In this document: one piece after another, positions 32,675-44,253 of the stretch
How the letters are laid out: each line of letters opens with the position of its first letter
How positions within the stretch are numbered: the stretch's first letter is position 1
From: Crossaster papposus
Taxonomy: Eukaryota > Echinodermata > Asteroidea > Velatida > Solasteridae
Assembly (NCBI GenBank): GCA_037893245.1
Contig: JBAIAA010000106.1
Location: 1,178,001-1,242,000, forward strand
Direction: 5' to 3'
DNA length: 64,000 nt
Made by a program: the position numbers and the translations under genes
The notes under the pieces: generated by a model
Told to the model about the DNA's origin: nothing
Databases searched by the model: none
Seen by the model: the letters and a program-made list of their open reading frames with translations, nothing else

Positions 32675-32813
32675 CAAAGAATGGAGCACAGAGTTGCTGC
32701 CCAGAGTGGTGCTGGACAGGTTAGAGGTCAGAGGTTACAGGGTCATCGCTGCAACGGGAATGGGTCAAACTATGGTGTGGACCCTGCACAGGAAACGTTT
32801 GGAGCCAACGTAA
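32675..32813 (+). CDS. GCHFR: GCHFR, alternative last exon B (distal, human-like)
   Basis: A T-rich tract and AACAG precede a C that completes the phase-2 codon of exon 2, exactly as in exon A. Then come 45 codons and TAA: KEWSTELLPRVVLDRLEVRG and YRVIAATGMGQTMVWTLHRK, then RLEPT. It resembles human GFRP more closely than exon A does (PRIVLDKLECRG, TGVGQTLVW, LHKE), so it is probably the ancestral last exon. Using it gives an 89-residue protein. It lies 8.4 kb beyond exon A. No extra copies of exons 1 or 2 were found between them, which favours one gene with alternative last exons over two genes. Confidence 0.88.
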
Positions 32814-33650
32814 TATGTTGATTGCCGAAGACATGAACTGCTGACGACACAAAAAGTTGCAATCTATTTTTAAATTTGGTCAGTATTTATTGTCTCCTTC
32901 AGTATACCGACAACACGCAAAAGAAAATTTTATTTAAAACTTACATCTGACAGTGTTTGGCAATGATTCACAATTCTTTGCTTTGATTCAAAGTTTAAAT
33001 TCTTTTTCAAGTTAAACTATTAGACCACAGGGCATGGCTGCAAAATGTGCTCAGAAATCAATTTCCTTGGCGCACCTCTTGAATCTAAGTGAAATCACTG
33101 CAGTCTGTTAGCTGGGATCATGTGGATCACGAAAAACCAAAATCCCCAATTAAATGTTCACCAGTTAATTCAATATTTGCATTTTAATCACCTGTGTATA
33201 ACGGGCGCCCTCTATTGACCAGGATTGGAAATGGGAAAAGATTGCTTATTGCAGTTGCTTGCTCAAAAGGGAATCTACAGAGACAGAATTCGATTAAAGA
33301 GGAATTAGGATGTGTTTTAATGTCTTAATACAAATTTTGTTCATTGCCATAATTTGAACTTTTTAATAGTGTCATTTTTTTATTGTTATTGTTTGATTTT
33401 TGTATTATAATTGTTTAATCTTTTTTTTTTGGGGGGGGGGGGGGGGTTACAAATCTAAATGTAAATTGTATGAAAAAAATATATACACGACCAGAGTTTT
33501 TTTTTAGCTTTAGTCTTTGATACATGTTTATTCGTGACGGTAAAACTGAAATTTGTCCATGTCTTTAACAATGTACTTGTGAGTGGGTGAACAACAACTC
33601 GTACCGATTTACATTTAATACACAATTCTGTTATAACAAACATTTTGCCC
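32814..33650. other. 3' flank of GCHFR exon B
   Basis: Presumed 3' UTR and intergenic sequence. ATTAAA-type polyadenylation candidates occur near 33149 and 33292; none is decisive. A poly-T/poly-G tract lies at 33421-33447. Confidence 0.4.
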
Positions 33651-33669
33651 ATTTCCAGCTGAATTTATA

Positions 33670-34030
33670 TTAGGGAGAGTCAGATGGAAAGCAGACTGTG
33701 TGATACAATGTTTCTGTGGTGACAAGATCCTTCCCTTCGATCTGTGAGAGCAGCCACTGATCTTCTTTTTTCCTCGCTGCTTCCAGAAGCTTTCCTGCAG
33801 TTAGCGTCTGGCATTGTGAATGTTTGTCAAGGACAGTTGTTCGGGTCTTTTTGTCCAAACTCCACCTCTGTTCTCTTTTTTAACGGCATATACTCAACTA
33901 CATCACGTACTGTTGACAATGCGGATTCCTGCCGTACATCAACCAGTGCGTGTACGATTGGAATGCCAATATGATCATCTCCGCTTTTTCGGCGATTTTT
34001 GCTTGGATACATTTTTCCACCTACCGGCAC
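33670..34030 (-). pseudogene. possible decayed coding fragment
   Basis: Two overlapping minus-strand frames look protein-like: KNRRKSGDDHIGIPIVHALV (upper part) and LTAGKLLEAARKKEDQWLLS followed by DLVTTETLYHTVC. The second resembles a segment common in unclassified, transposon-associated proteins of invertebrates (a DL.a.E..YH..C pattern). The frames do not join. I do not recognise a named family. Confidence 0.3.
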
Positions 34031-34475
34031 AAGCGTGGAATTTTTTTAAACTCTTTTCAGAGAACAACAAAACCCTGGAATCTGCATCTGAACCGTGCAT
34101 AATATACTTTTTCTTGTTCAAATCGCTATCATCTGAGCAGCTCGTGTCAACAGCGCCTACGCTCGCTCTATTTTACAACGCCCGCTATTGGTCCATTTTC
34201 CCACTATTTGCACAAACGTGCCGCACCACGACAGAAGGGCCTCGTTGATTGGTCGTTGGAAAACATGAATTTTAAATTGAGATTTTATCGAGTACTGGTT
34301 CGCAGACCGTTTGGGGATTTTATTTGTGAGTTTCCAAACAACTTTCTAAGTAGTTTAAAGTAAAATTTATATAGATTCACGATATGCGTCAAGAAGGTGC
34401 AAGATAATCGGCCATGCCCTGTGGTCTATATGGTTTTACAGTCTATTTGTCAATATGCCTTCAGTCAATATTTGT

Positions 34476-34677
34476 CAGTTCGCGCCGGAGGATGTAAAAT
34501 ATCACGCAAAGTTTTCCCCATATTCAAAATGAATGACGCATAAACACGTCACGAGCAAGGCCGGAAATGTCTTTCAACAGCAAGCAAGGCCAGAAATGCG
34601 TGGGTGTGCTTCCTGGTACCATCGGCCTGAACCCGCCTCGGATCGAGTGATGTTAAAATACTCCTGGCGCAAACTGG
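34476..34677. mobile_element. MITE family B, copy 2
   Basis: Begins CAGTTCGCGCCGG and ends GGCGCAAACTGG followed by TTAA (34678-34681). The left flank is mutated. A family A copy follows directly. Confidence 0.8.
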
Positions 34678-34681
34678 TTAA

Positions 34682-35034
34682 TTGTTAATTGCTTGAATTA
34701 TCAGTAATGGGTGGTTTTGGGGGTTGTATTTTAAATATTGTTTAACTGAGCTGTCCAAAGTTTTACAATCATTGATGCCGAGAAAAAAAGCAAGAAAAAC
34801 AGTGTTCGTTGTCGGCCAGTTCTTGTTTTTTTGCGCAATTGCCATCCGGCTATCGTGATTTTTTTGTTTAGATAATTCAATTTTGATAATTCAATTTTTC
34901 GGAACAATTACAGTATATCTAGTAGCGCATAGCATGTCTAGGATCATTATTTACTTCAAATAAGTAAAAAAAAAAAGTTCATAATTCGGTTGTAAACAGT
35001 TTCGATATCTGCAAATGATGTTCCTACATTACCT
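34682..35034 (+). mobile_element. MITE family A, left end missing
   Basis: Starts inside the element (TTGCTTGAATTATCAGTAAT) right after the family B copy, and ends CCTACATTACCT followed by TTAA (35035-35038). Confidence 0.78.
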
Positions 35035-35379
35035 TTAACCCAAACATCGCCCAATACAATGTACAGTACTACAAAATACTGGTACAGTACTACTTGAGGA
35101 ACTCTAATAAGGCAGTACGGTACTCTATACTACATACAGTAGGCCATATGTACATGTATATGTGTTGGATGCAAAATCTTATACAGTTAACTCCCATTAA
35201 TCTGTTTTGCTGTTTCGGAGTACATACTCCTTTTTTCTTGTTCACTGTTTTCTTCTACTCGTAAACTTTGGCACTTGGTATAAACTCCGATCAATTTCAG
35301 ACTTGGCGTACGTATCATGGGCAACCATCCTGACATGTATGCCAACGTTTTTTGTCATGATTACATAATTTACATCACA

Positions 35380-35700
35380 TTAAAGGGGATAATTTGAAGC
35401 CTTATATCTACACACCTGTAGCTCTAATTAAGTTGATACTGGGTGTGCACGATACTGGGGTATGTGTTGTAGAAATGTTATGACATCATCAGGAGTTCAA
35501 TAACATTAAATGTGACATTTTGAGGCATTAACCACACAATTAAAGGTTTATTTGGTTGATATTGGGTGTACATGTATGTGTGGAGGGGGATGTGTTATAG
35601 AGAAATTTAAACATTAGAGGTGACAATTTGAGGCCTTATCTACACAAAGGTTCAATCAGGTTTGTATTTGGTGTGCACATTCTTTACATGTACATTGTAT
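35380..35700. repeat. three diverged ~120-bp tandem units
   Basis: Each unit runs TTTGAGGC(C)TTA..., CTACACA, TTGATATTGGGTGTACA..., TGTGTT(G/A)TAGA(G)AA. They start near 35393, 35519 and 35628. Confidence 0.6.
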
Positions 35701-36666
35701 GTACATTCTTTAGATTTTGAGAACTTTTACTGCTTCAAACGATACAAATGCACAACTGACAAATGTGACCCACCAGGCCAAAACCAGGCGGAAGTCGGCA
35801 AATGCCATTTCGAGATATGGCATTGTACACAAAAAAAATGTGTTGCCGGTCGATTGTTTGTTTTTTCTTCATAAATCGTTAGTTATAAAACTCTAATTTA
35901 TAGGCTGTTCGTGTTTAAACCTTTTTAAAAATCCCCGAAAGTGATAATATCGGCCTTCTCCTGATTTTTGTTGTCGTTGCTATTACTCAAATTGAGCAAA
36001 CTTGTTGCCGCGAACGGCAACAAAATGTCACTTTTTGAAGCGTCGTTACTTTTCATTCCATAGCGGTACTGGTGCATGTGATGTATCATTTTAAAGCTTA
36101 AAACGCTAGCAATCCAATGGTATAAAAATCTCTCATATGAAAAATTTCGACTTTAGCATGGTTTTGGAGTGGTGGGTCACAAATGGTGGACTATAGTTTT
36201 CAAATCGAATTGATAGTTTTCTAGTGTTGTATTTGTTATGAGCTTTTGAATATGATCTCGCAAAAACAAAACAAAACAAAAAACGGCGAGTAAATAATTT
36301 TGGTTGCCCAGGATGCAAAACTGAACTGGAGCGCGCAATTGGCGCAATGATAAAATTCACTTTTTTAACAATGTGTAAAGGCCTGCCAATGCAAAGAATT
36401 AAATGTATTCGTATACAATACATGGTCTTCCTTCAAAATGAAACTTTGAAAAAGCACGGACACATCAACTTGTTAAGATGGGGCATGTACATTGTACATG
36501 TACGACATGTATGGTTGAGGTAATGACAATCATAGGGGGTCAAAAGGCTAACAACATGTAATCTACCAGTATTTACATTTACATGGGCATTTATTAAACG
36601 CACAAAAACATCGGTCAAACGCGAGAAACTTTAAAAGGCGTAAATTATTTTCAAGTTGTGTTTTAG
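35701..36666. other. intergenic, no gene recognised
   Basis: Contains AACTGACAAATG and neighbouring motifs shared with 42520 and 48460, so parts are old dispersed repeat. No exon. Confidence 0.4.
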
Positions 36667-36905
36667 CCAGTTAGCGCCGGATGACGTGTATAAACGCAAC
36701 GTTTTACCCAAGATTCAAAACGGATGACGGATAAACACGCCACGAACAAGGCCGGAAATGTCTGTCAGCAGCGAACAAAGCCAGAAATGCGTGGTTGTGC
36801 TTCAACACGCTTCAGATTCCGAAGCCTGTTCAGGCCGATACAGGTACATGTAGTACCAGGAAGTTCGGATCAAGTTTCATTTAAAATAATCCTGGCACGA
36901 ACTGG
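36667..36905. mobile_element. MITE family B, copy 3
   Basis: Left end CCAGTTAGCGCCGGATGACG, right end GGCACGAACTGG. Both flanking TTAA sites are mutated. Confidence 0.8.
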
Positions 36906-37021
36906 TTGAGGTAATGACCATCATAGGGGGTTGAAAGGCTAACAACATGTAATCTACTAGTACATGTATTCCGAGGATTAATGACTAAAGCCGTGTTCCC
37001 ATTGGACTTTTGTTTGGTTAA

Positions 37022-37210
37022 CCAGTTCGCGCCGGAGAACACACATACAAGCAAAGTTTTCCCCAGATTCAAAACGGATGACGCATAAACACGTCACGAG
37101 CAAGGCCGGAAATTTCTGTCCGCAATGAGCAAGACCAGAAATGCGTGGGTGTGCTTCCCGGTATCATCGGCCTGACCCGCCTCGGATCGAGTTTCGTTTA
37201 AAATAATCCT
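37022..37210. mobile_element. MITE family B, copy 4 (right end lost)
   Basis: TTAA at 37018-37021, then CCAGTTCGCGCCGGAG. The copy breaks off after AATAATCCTG. Only about 120 bp separate it from copy 3. Confidence 0.78.
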
Positions 37211-38256
37211 GCGACTTAGAATGACTAGAATAAATTTAATAGAAACGTGCGGTAGACTAATGTCCCTGTCAACATACTGTGGCGGTGATGTAAAACTACC
37301 AGGCCAAAAGTGGTCGCGGAAAGTTATCAGGGACACTGAAGTCTAATGAGAACAGCCTCGCCCTGTAGAAGTACCGCGACCACGCGTTACCCGCTTTGTC
37401 TTGAGGTCAAATGTGATTGTGCAAAGTGCCCACAATGTGTTAAATTCTGCCAGAGAATGAAACATTACGCCGCGGTGTACAAGTGGGAATGCACGAAGGA
37501 ATGTCGCAGTAAGTTACCACAAGGCCATGGATGAAAAAGTTTAATGGGAACACGGCTCGAGGAATTGCCTGGATGCAGGATTTAACTGGAAAAATGCAAG
37601 GCAATCCCATCAATTGCAAGCATTGTCAGCACACAGCTCCAACTTTGTAATAAATATTAGTGTTTCTCTCTAACGACTTGTGGGCATTGTGTACCGAGTT
37701 GGGAATGTCTGATAAAATAGCAAAAGCTTTTTTTTGTTGGGGGGGGGGGGTCACTTTCTCCATCAAAAGGATGTCATTATATCTGGTACGCAAGGTTGAG
37801 GGGACGATACGGGTCGAACCTTGGACTACAGTGTGTAAACAGACCCTTCTTAAAATGTATGTAAGTACCAGTTGACTAAAATGTGTCACAGAGAAATGAG
37901 TCGCAAGTCGCCAGAACTACTTTTGACTAATACACCTTTTAACAGTGCCCTACACAACATAAATCAATGGAAACAGTCAACCCTTTCACACGAATAACAA
38001 CCTAACTTTTTAAGGTGTCAACCTTCGTGATACACCAAAATAAACTAGTTCTTAAGACTCATTTCGAGAGATTCAGTCACATTTACAAAAAATGAATGAA
38101 ACTACTGTAAACTGACTGGATTGACCGAAATATACAGATCAAGTTAAACCCCATGACGCGGGCGAGCGGCTATGGCCCGGAATGCTGTGTGACAGCTGCA
38201 CACTCAGGTATTTTGTGCAGTGAGTAATTAATACCAGCGTCACAGGGTTAAGGACC
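37211..38256. other. intergenic, no gene recognised
   Basis: Short shadow ORFs only. A poly-T/poly-G tract lies at 37730-37750. Confidence 0.4.
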
Positions 38257-39992
38257 TGGACCCGTTGCACCAATGGTCTCAAGTGCTGTGCTGTACTAAA
38301 GTTACGAACAAAAATGTGTTGCACCATTGATGTCTTACGACATGTACTAACTTCCTTGCTGTACGCATTCTGACAAGTTTCGTGCAACCGAAAAAAATGA
38401 CGACACAACTGTTGCACCATCACAAGTTACGCATTAGTAGGACATGGATTTATGACAAGTGGGGAGGTGACTTAAATAGTTATGATTGCCAAACAAAGCA
38501 TTATGTTCGGGTTGACGTACAGTGTCATTTATTTATTTGTTTAAATAGAAAATATTTTAAACAATACTTCTGCATCTTTTTACACCATTTGGTTGTGAAA
38601 AAAAAAATGCATTTTCTATTTTAATAAAACTAAACATTTGCAAAAGACCATGAAACATCTACATGTAGCATCACATAATAGATGAGTTTTCGTACTTCAA
38701 AACATGATATTTGTGTTAAAAACGATTAGCCAATAATTTATAAAGAAATCCCTATAAAATCAGTAGCTGAGGTAAAGAAAAACTAGACAGCAATTTTTAT
38801 AAGACGTTTTGGATGTTTCTACACAAAAAATACAACAATTATAGCAATGAATTCAAACACAAAAGTAGGGGTGAACAAAGTGAAATTGTTAAATCTACAA
38901 CTTGGAATTGTTTTAATCGACACGGAACACGCACTAGGCGGATCAAAAAGAAAGTGACCGAATTTGAACAAATATTTGGCTCACTCCAATATACACTCAA
39001 GAAAAAAAGAAACGCACCACTGATTTTTTTTATAGTTTTGCCCGAATTTTGTGAAATCAAATGTATGTGTTTGAATCGCTACAAATAGGGTTAGGGGTTA
39101 GGGTGAGGTTGGCGGACACAAGCGTCGGCGTACCGCTCGTGGCGTCTCCTGTACACCCGCTCCCTGCCATCGGCCCTGAAGCACTGGAACCTCTTCTTGT
39201 CACTGAAAACCACCTGCGACCATCTCTGCAATGTCCAGCAGCGGTGTGCTGTGCACCATTGGACTGTCCGCCACCTATAACCCTATTTGTAGCGATTCAA
39301 ACATATGCATTTGATTTCACAAAATTCGGGCAAAACTATATAAAAAAAAGTGGTGCGTTTCTTTTTTCCTTGAGTGTATATATTATTTTTATGGGGATAA
39401 GGTGCATTTTGTTGTCTTGCAAAGGAAAACATACAAAAATCGCCATTAATATTTTGGGCAAAAATGTTCTCTTGTTCCTCATTCTAAACACAAATTCTGA
39501 CAGTACAAATAAGGTTTTTTAGTCTTAATTTAAATTATTAAAATCTCATTTGAATTCTCTCTATTAAAGCTAAAAAGCTGCCAATAGTATTCCATGGACA
39601 TCTACCAAAATAGGTTCTTTTTAGTAAAATATGTATAACTTCTGATAGCGTGGATCAATTCCGGTAATTCTTTTTTTTCTCCAAGTGAGAATATAATCTT
39701 TATTGACATGCTTGATTGGTGTATCAAATTTGATTGCTTTATAAAAAATAAAACATAATTGATTGAAAACATGCAGTGTAGTTTCCATCTAATTTCGGGA
39801 TTGTGACCTGCGTCGGTCCCAATACAGTTATACACTAGGACATGTCCTACGACGTGTCGTAAGGTATGCATTTTAGGACAAGCCTGAAAGCTTTTTGGTG
39901 CAACCGCAGTTACGACATGTCTTAGGGCTGTCCTAAATTCCTTATCTTGCGAGAAGCATGTAGAACATGTTCGGTGCAACTGGGCCCAGGTT
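38257..39992. repeat. widely spaced inverted ends of a GTTGCACC-type element
   Basis: ACCTGGACCCGTTGCACCAA at the left is roughly mirrored by TTCGGTGCAACTGGGCCCAG (39970-39989). TTACGACATGT motifs occur inside near both ends. This may be one long element carrying the Tc1-like copy, or two separate MITEs in opposite orientation. Confidence 0.45.
38991..39379 (-). mobile_element. Tc1/mariner-type element, internally deleted, with transposase remnant
   Basis: TA followed by CACTCAAGAAAAAAAGAAAC at the left; GTTTCTTTTTTCCTTGAGTG and TA at the right. The inverted ends extend about 120 bp. The middle (about 39110-39260) translated on the minus strand gives WSQVVFSDKKRFQCFRADGR then VYRRRHERYADACV. 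This is the segment around the second catalytic aspartate of Tc1-like transposases (FSDE-RF, W-R--ERY, CV). The remainder is gone. Confidence 0.78.
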
Positions 39993-41504
39993 TTTTCATC
40001 GTAGCAGAATTTGTTTTCAAATCCTTGGAAAACAATCCAGCTGGCTTCAAAACATCATAACCTCTAAAGCCGTGTTGCCATTGAAACCTACCGCGACATG
40101 CCTTTGCGTAATTCTACCATGTGTTCCCACTGGGACGGAAGGTTTATTGGCCTTGCGAAGCTGTAAGGATATCACACATTGCTGGCGCTGATAATGTACA
40201 TGTAGTTTTTGGAAGGCCCCTTTAAAAAAGGTCCAATGGGAACACGGTTTTATTCAATTATGTAATGCAACAGTGTGCAGAATAGGATCCAAGAAAAAAT
40301 TGTATAAATAATATATATAAATTGTATGCAAGTCATACAGTATTATTTAATTGCTAATTTCTCTGTGTTTGTTTTATGAACTGTAGACATACAACATGTA
40401 CCGCAAAAAAAACACTTTAAATGTGGGGCATTTGGACACAGGCCGTAGAAGAGACAAATGCCCAAAATCAAAGGAATGGGCCGAGTTTTTTTTCACAATT
40501 TTGAGATTTATTGATTTGTAAACTACATTAAAAAAATACAAATCGAGGAATGTGAGTTTTTAACAAGTTTTATTAAAGTTGGTGTGTTCGTGCTTTCACC
40601 CTTAAAAAAAAAAAAATTCAAACTGAATTGATTTTTCTAGCATTGTATTTGTTTTGAGCTTTCGAATGAGACATCCCACGGAAAATACAACAAAAACGGC
40701 CAATGGCGAGTAATTAATTAATTAAATTTTATGAGCGTCCCCACTCCTTACTCTTAGGGGGGTCCCAGTATGCACAACTGAACTGGAGCACGCACTTGGC
40801 AAAATGATAACAAACTTTTTAACAATGTGTGAAGGTCTGCCAAAGCAAAAAGTATAATTTATTCATATACAGTGCATGTTCTTCGTTTAATTTCGTTCAG
40901 AGAGGAAAACAATTAAAATACAAAAAAAACAAGGACAACCCAACTTTAAGTAAAAATTAGTAATATGTGCACCCACCAAACCCTCATATTGACCTCTGCC
41001 CAGTTCTGTCTCATTTTGTCAGAATTCCTTGCATATTAAACCAAACAAACGTATTCTGGCATACATTTAAACCACTTTTCATAAATACATGGGACAGTTT
41101 AGGCATTCCTATTAGTCGAGAGCCCGTCACGTGGCCGGTATTAAACAGATGATAAAGACATGGCTGGAAGTGTTTAAAACCAGCTGGCAACAACGCGATG
41201 TCGCATTATACATGTACCCGTCCCCAGGGCTCACTTTATTTCCAACCGTACCTCGTCTCCAATAGTAAGAGCGGGTAGTGTTGAGCGCGTACAGCTCGAC
41301 ACCCTGGGAACGAGGTTGCCAATGGCAGTAATAGTCTGGTTCATAGTAAATACGCTTTATTGCATGTATTGTGTAGAGCGACAGAGGCGGAAACATGTCA
41401 TTTGACACACACAGAATGGCAAAACACCAACATTTATTTGCGACAATTTTCCGGGATTTTCGGGGATTTTTTGGCTGAATTTTACAAAAAAGGTATTTAT
41501 GAAT
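39993..41504. other. intergenic, no gene recognised
   Basis: AT-rich. A segment at 40500-40860 resembles 36130-36420 in diverged form (TTGTTTTGAGCTTT, GAACTGGAGC-CGCA, ACAATGTGT-AAGG), an old dispersed repeat. Confidence 0.4.
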
Positions 41505-41669
41505 GGGAATAAATGTGTGTTCGGTCGGTATTGATCACTCTTTTTAATACCGCTTGGAGTCTGGGTGCTGATAATTAACCTCGCCTTCGGCTCGGGTACT
41601 TATCAGCACCCAGACTCCAAGCGGTATTAAACAGAGTGATTAAAACCTCTCGAACACACATTTATTCCC
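41505..41669. repeat. long hairpin 3 of the CGAG-GAA-CGAG apex type
   Basis: GGGAATAAATGTGTGTTCG pairs with CGAACACACATTTATTCCC. Then AATACCGCTTGGAGTCTGGG and TGCTGATAA pair with their complements. The apex is CCTCGCCTTCGGCTCGG, the same as in hairpin 2, although the arms are unrelated. Confidence 0.9.
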
Positions 41670-42703
41670 TTATTAAAGTGACACACAGTTCATGCCTTCC
41701 ACTCAGATGTTTTTACAAGTGTTCATGAAATCGGGACAAAATTAGGATAACAGTTTAACTTTTGCGGGCTTTCAGGGGTAGATTTTGTTCAAACTCACCC
41801 ATGTCTGCAGCATCATGAGCCTCATTTGACATGTTCTTTACTCACAACACTTGTGCTCCATCCTCATCAACTATGCTCTTAGAAGTACATTTGCAGTACC
41901 TCTGTGCCCGAGCCAGTTCATTGTGTGATATACGACAGTGATTCCAAAAATGCTACCCTGTTGAGTGAGACCTGAATGCAATGGGTACAATAGCTCTCCA
42001 CAAGGTTTCATGAAATAGATTCTTCGAGTTTTACCCAAAAAAACTAGGAATTTCCAAGTTGTGTTTATTTGCTACAAATTTAAACTTGATGTCTAAGGGG
42101 TATTCGGTTAGGGTTTCAGCCCAGGAAAATAATTCAACATGTGCAATAATAGTTGAAATGCACAATGTAGGATCACTTTGAAAATAGCCCTCGGAGATAC
42201 TTTCTGAAAATGTACACAAGAACAAAGCCATGTGGAGACAAAGATTCAAATTTGAGATTGTGTGTGTAACACCGTTTAAAAAAACATGAGAATTCATTTT
42301 TCAGTTGAGTTGTGGGACAAAAAAAGTAGGAATACTTAAAAACCTGACACAAGGATCTTGCTTTTATGAAAATTCCATTAGAAGTTAGTACAAAATTGAA
42401 ATCTTAGAATTATATTTTCTTAGAATATACAGCATTCAGTGCTACATTTTCAGCAGATTAGTTGTCAAACACCATTCCTTAGTTTTTGGTAACTTTTGAT
42501 GCTTTAAACAATAAAATTGCACAACTGACAAATGGTAGACCTTATCGTTATTAGTGGAAGCATCCACGAAGGGTTTGTGTAGCTCTTGATACTAGGACCA
42601 TTTTCCAAACTCCAGATTCGATTTTGGCTCCGGTTCCAGCCCCATTGCCAAAAATCATGAATGAAGCTAGAGACAATTTCCAATCCAGCGTTTTGCAAAT
42701 GGC
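41670..42703. other. 3' flank of DNAJC17
   Basis: Presumed 3' UTR and downstream region. On the minus strand an AATAAA lies at 42069-42064, about 640 bases past the stop. No other gene. Confidence 0.4.
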
Positions 42704-43129
42704 CTACGACTCCTCAGCATCTTCTTTAGCCATCTGTTCCATCAACCTCCGCCTCTCCGCACTCTGTCTCATTCTCATCGTCTCCACACTCTCATAATCC
42801 TTAGCCTGGGCTGCTCCGGTCAAGAAAGTCGCGCGACCTCTTCCTGCTTGCCTCTCTGAGCATACACTATCATCCTTTGGACAAACTCTTTTGATTCCGC
42901 CCACGCTGCTTGAGGGCAAGTCATCGGCCGTACTCAAGTCATCTTCAGTTTTCCTCACATGCCGTTCCTCGGCCGTTAAGGCGTCGGTATGACGGTCGTC
43001 TTGTGTGGTTGATTGCCCTACATTCCTGTCCTCGGCACGTTGTGGATCGGTAATTATTGGCTGTCCGGCATTTTTCAGCCTCTGGAGCACCATGGATTCA
43101 AAGTCCTCTTCTGTTGTGGGGGCAGCTTC
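42704..43129 (-). CDS. DNAJC17: DNAJC17, exon 10 (C-terminus and stop)
   Basis: The last exon encodes residues 256-396 and a TAG stop. It starts after a poly-T tract and ACAG. The end KDYESVETMRMRQSAERRRL matches the conserved C-terminal motif of DNAJC17 (human, from memory, [20 protein letters not shown]). A second motif of the same design, EDFESMVLQRLKNAGQ, occurs at residues 263-278. The two are separated by about 86 hydrophilic residues rich in D, E, R, T and S that human DNAJC17 lacks. This explains most of the extra length (396 against 304 residues). The exon is a single open frame. Confidence 0.92.
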   Translation of the reverse strand, partial: EAAPTTEEDFESMVLQRLKNAGQPIITDPQRAEDRNVGQSTTQDDRHTDALTAEERHVRKTEDDLSTADDLPSSSVGGIKRVCPKDDSVCSERQAGRGRATFLTGAAQAKDYESVETMRMRQSAERRRLMEQMAKEDAEES

Positions 43130-43721
43130 CTGTAAAAAAAAAGTGGTTGGTTGGAAATGAATTTCACAAATGATGCTTATTTAGAAGAGAAACAGTACAA
43201 GCTCGAACGTGAATACACTCATTTTATGTTGTATAAGTCACCAAAACAGTCTAGAAAAAAAATCCAACTATAAAAAACCTTTAAAAGAACAGGGCAATGA
43301 TATGCACTTTAACTTGGTAACAAAAACTGGGTTAGGTATTGCTGTGATCACGTGACTGTTCCGACCAAAGTTGATCCGAGGATCGGGATTGGTTGGCACT
43401 CGAAACTTTCTGAATATTAATTGTTCTCAAGTTTTTAGTTTGAAAAATGTACTATTGAAAATTACAGTCGTGCTAAGCAAATAGTAAAAATGCATCACAA
43501 CTTCAAAATCGTTAAAAAAAAAAAAGAGAATTCTGGTATCTGCTAAGTGTGTCGTCTGCTATTCAAGTTGCTTGTAATTCTAGGCACATACAACGAACAT
43601 TTCTCGATCATGCATTTTCACGCATTCAACAAAACTGTATTCAGTCAAAGTTATTGTATCAAAAACAGCTCTTAAACAAAACATAGCCTTGATAAAAATG
43701 AAGAAGATTTTTAGTTCTTAC

Positions 43722-43835
43722 GTGCATTGATGAGCCTGATGCTATAGTGGATGGTTGGGTTTGGGGTTGACCTGACAGCCATGATAGCTCCAAAGGATTT
43801 ATACTCAATCCCATCTCATTTCTAACTGCAAGTTC
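43722..43835 (-). CDS. DNAJC17: DNAJC17, exon 9 (end of RRM)
   Basis: Residues 218-255: ELAVRNEMGLSINPLELSWL followed by SGQPQTQPS and a serine/threonine tail. It matches the end of the DNAJC17 RRM (human [20 protein letters not shown]). Phase 0 at both ends, acceptor TTTTTTTACAG, donor CAC|GTAAGA. A SINE tail begins about 24 bp upstream of the acceptor. Confidence 0.95.
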
Positions 43836-43858
43836 CTGTAAAAAAACAAACATTGAAT

Positions 43859-44253
43859 TTAATAATAATAGGCAGTTTTTATATAGCGCACGTATCTACC
43901 AAGACTGGTACTCAAGGCGCTCTGTGATTTTCAAAGACATGTTAATGAAGTTTTATGAGAATATGAGACCCATTATGTAGCACCTTTTCTGCGGCGCATT
44001 TTGCAGCCACTGCCAGGAACACCGGGGCAAACCCCTCCTTTTAGCGATGAGTGTTACTGGGTTCTTTTACGTGCATTACACAACACACGGGACCTACAGC
44101 TTTACGTCCCATCCGAAGGATGAAGCAATAGTGGTTAAGTGCCTTGCTTAAAGACACACGTCTCAAGACCGGGACTCGAACCCACACTCTGCTGATCAGA
44201 AACACCGGAGCTTGAGTCCGCGTGCTCTTAACCGCTCGGTCATAACACGCCAG
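43859..44253 (-). mobile_element. tRNA-derived SINE
   Basis: Read on the minus strand it starts with a tRNA-like head: TGACCGAGCGGTTAAGAGCA (A box), a CTCAAG anticodon region, and GGGTTCGAGTCCC (B box). A body follows (GCACTTAACCACTATTGCTT, CATCCTTCGGATGGGACGTA), then a tail ending TATATAAAAACTGCC and (ATT)n. The head resembles Leu/Ser-type tRNAs. It sits in DNAJC17 intron 8, in the gene's orientation. Confidence 0.85.

Noticed and set aside
24147..32813. Two complete GCHFR genes in tandem
   Set aside because: Only last exons are duplicated. No second MPY-type exon 1 or GDE-SDPELMQ exon 2 was found between 20573 and 32675.
33744..34248. Plus-strand open frames of 76 and 142 residues
   Set aside because: They lie opposite the more protein-like minus-strand fragment and have no recognisable domain.
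39086..39105. Telomere-like TTAGGG motifs
   Set aside because: Only two or three imperfect units, inside the arm of a Tc1-type MITE and mirrored in its other arm.
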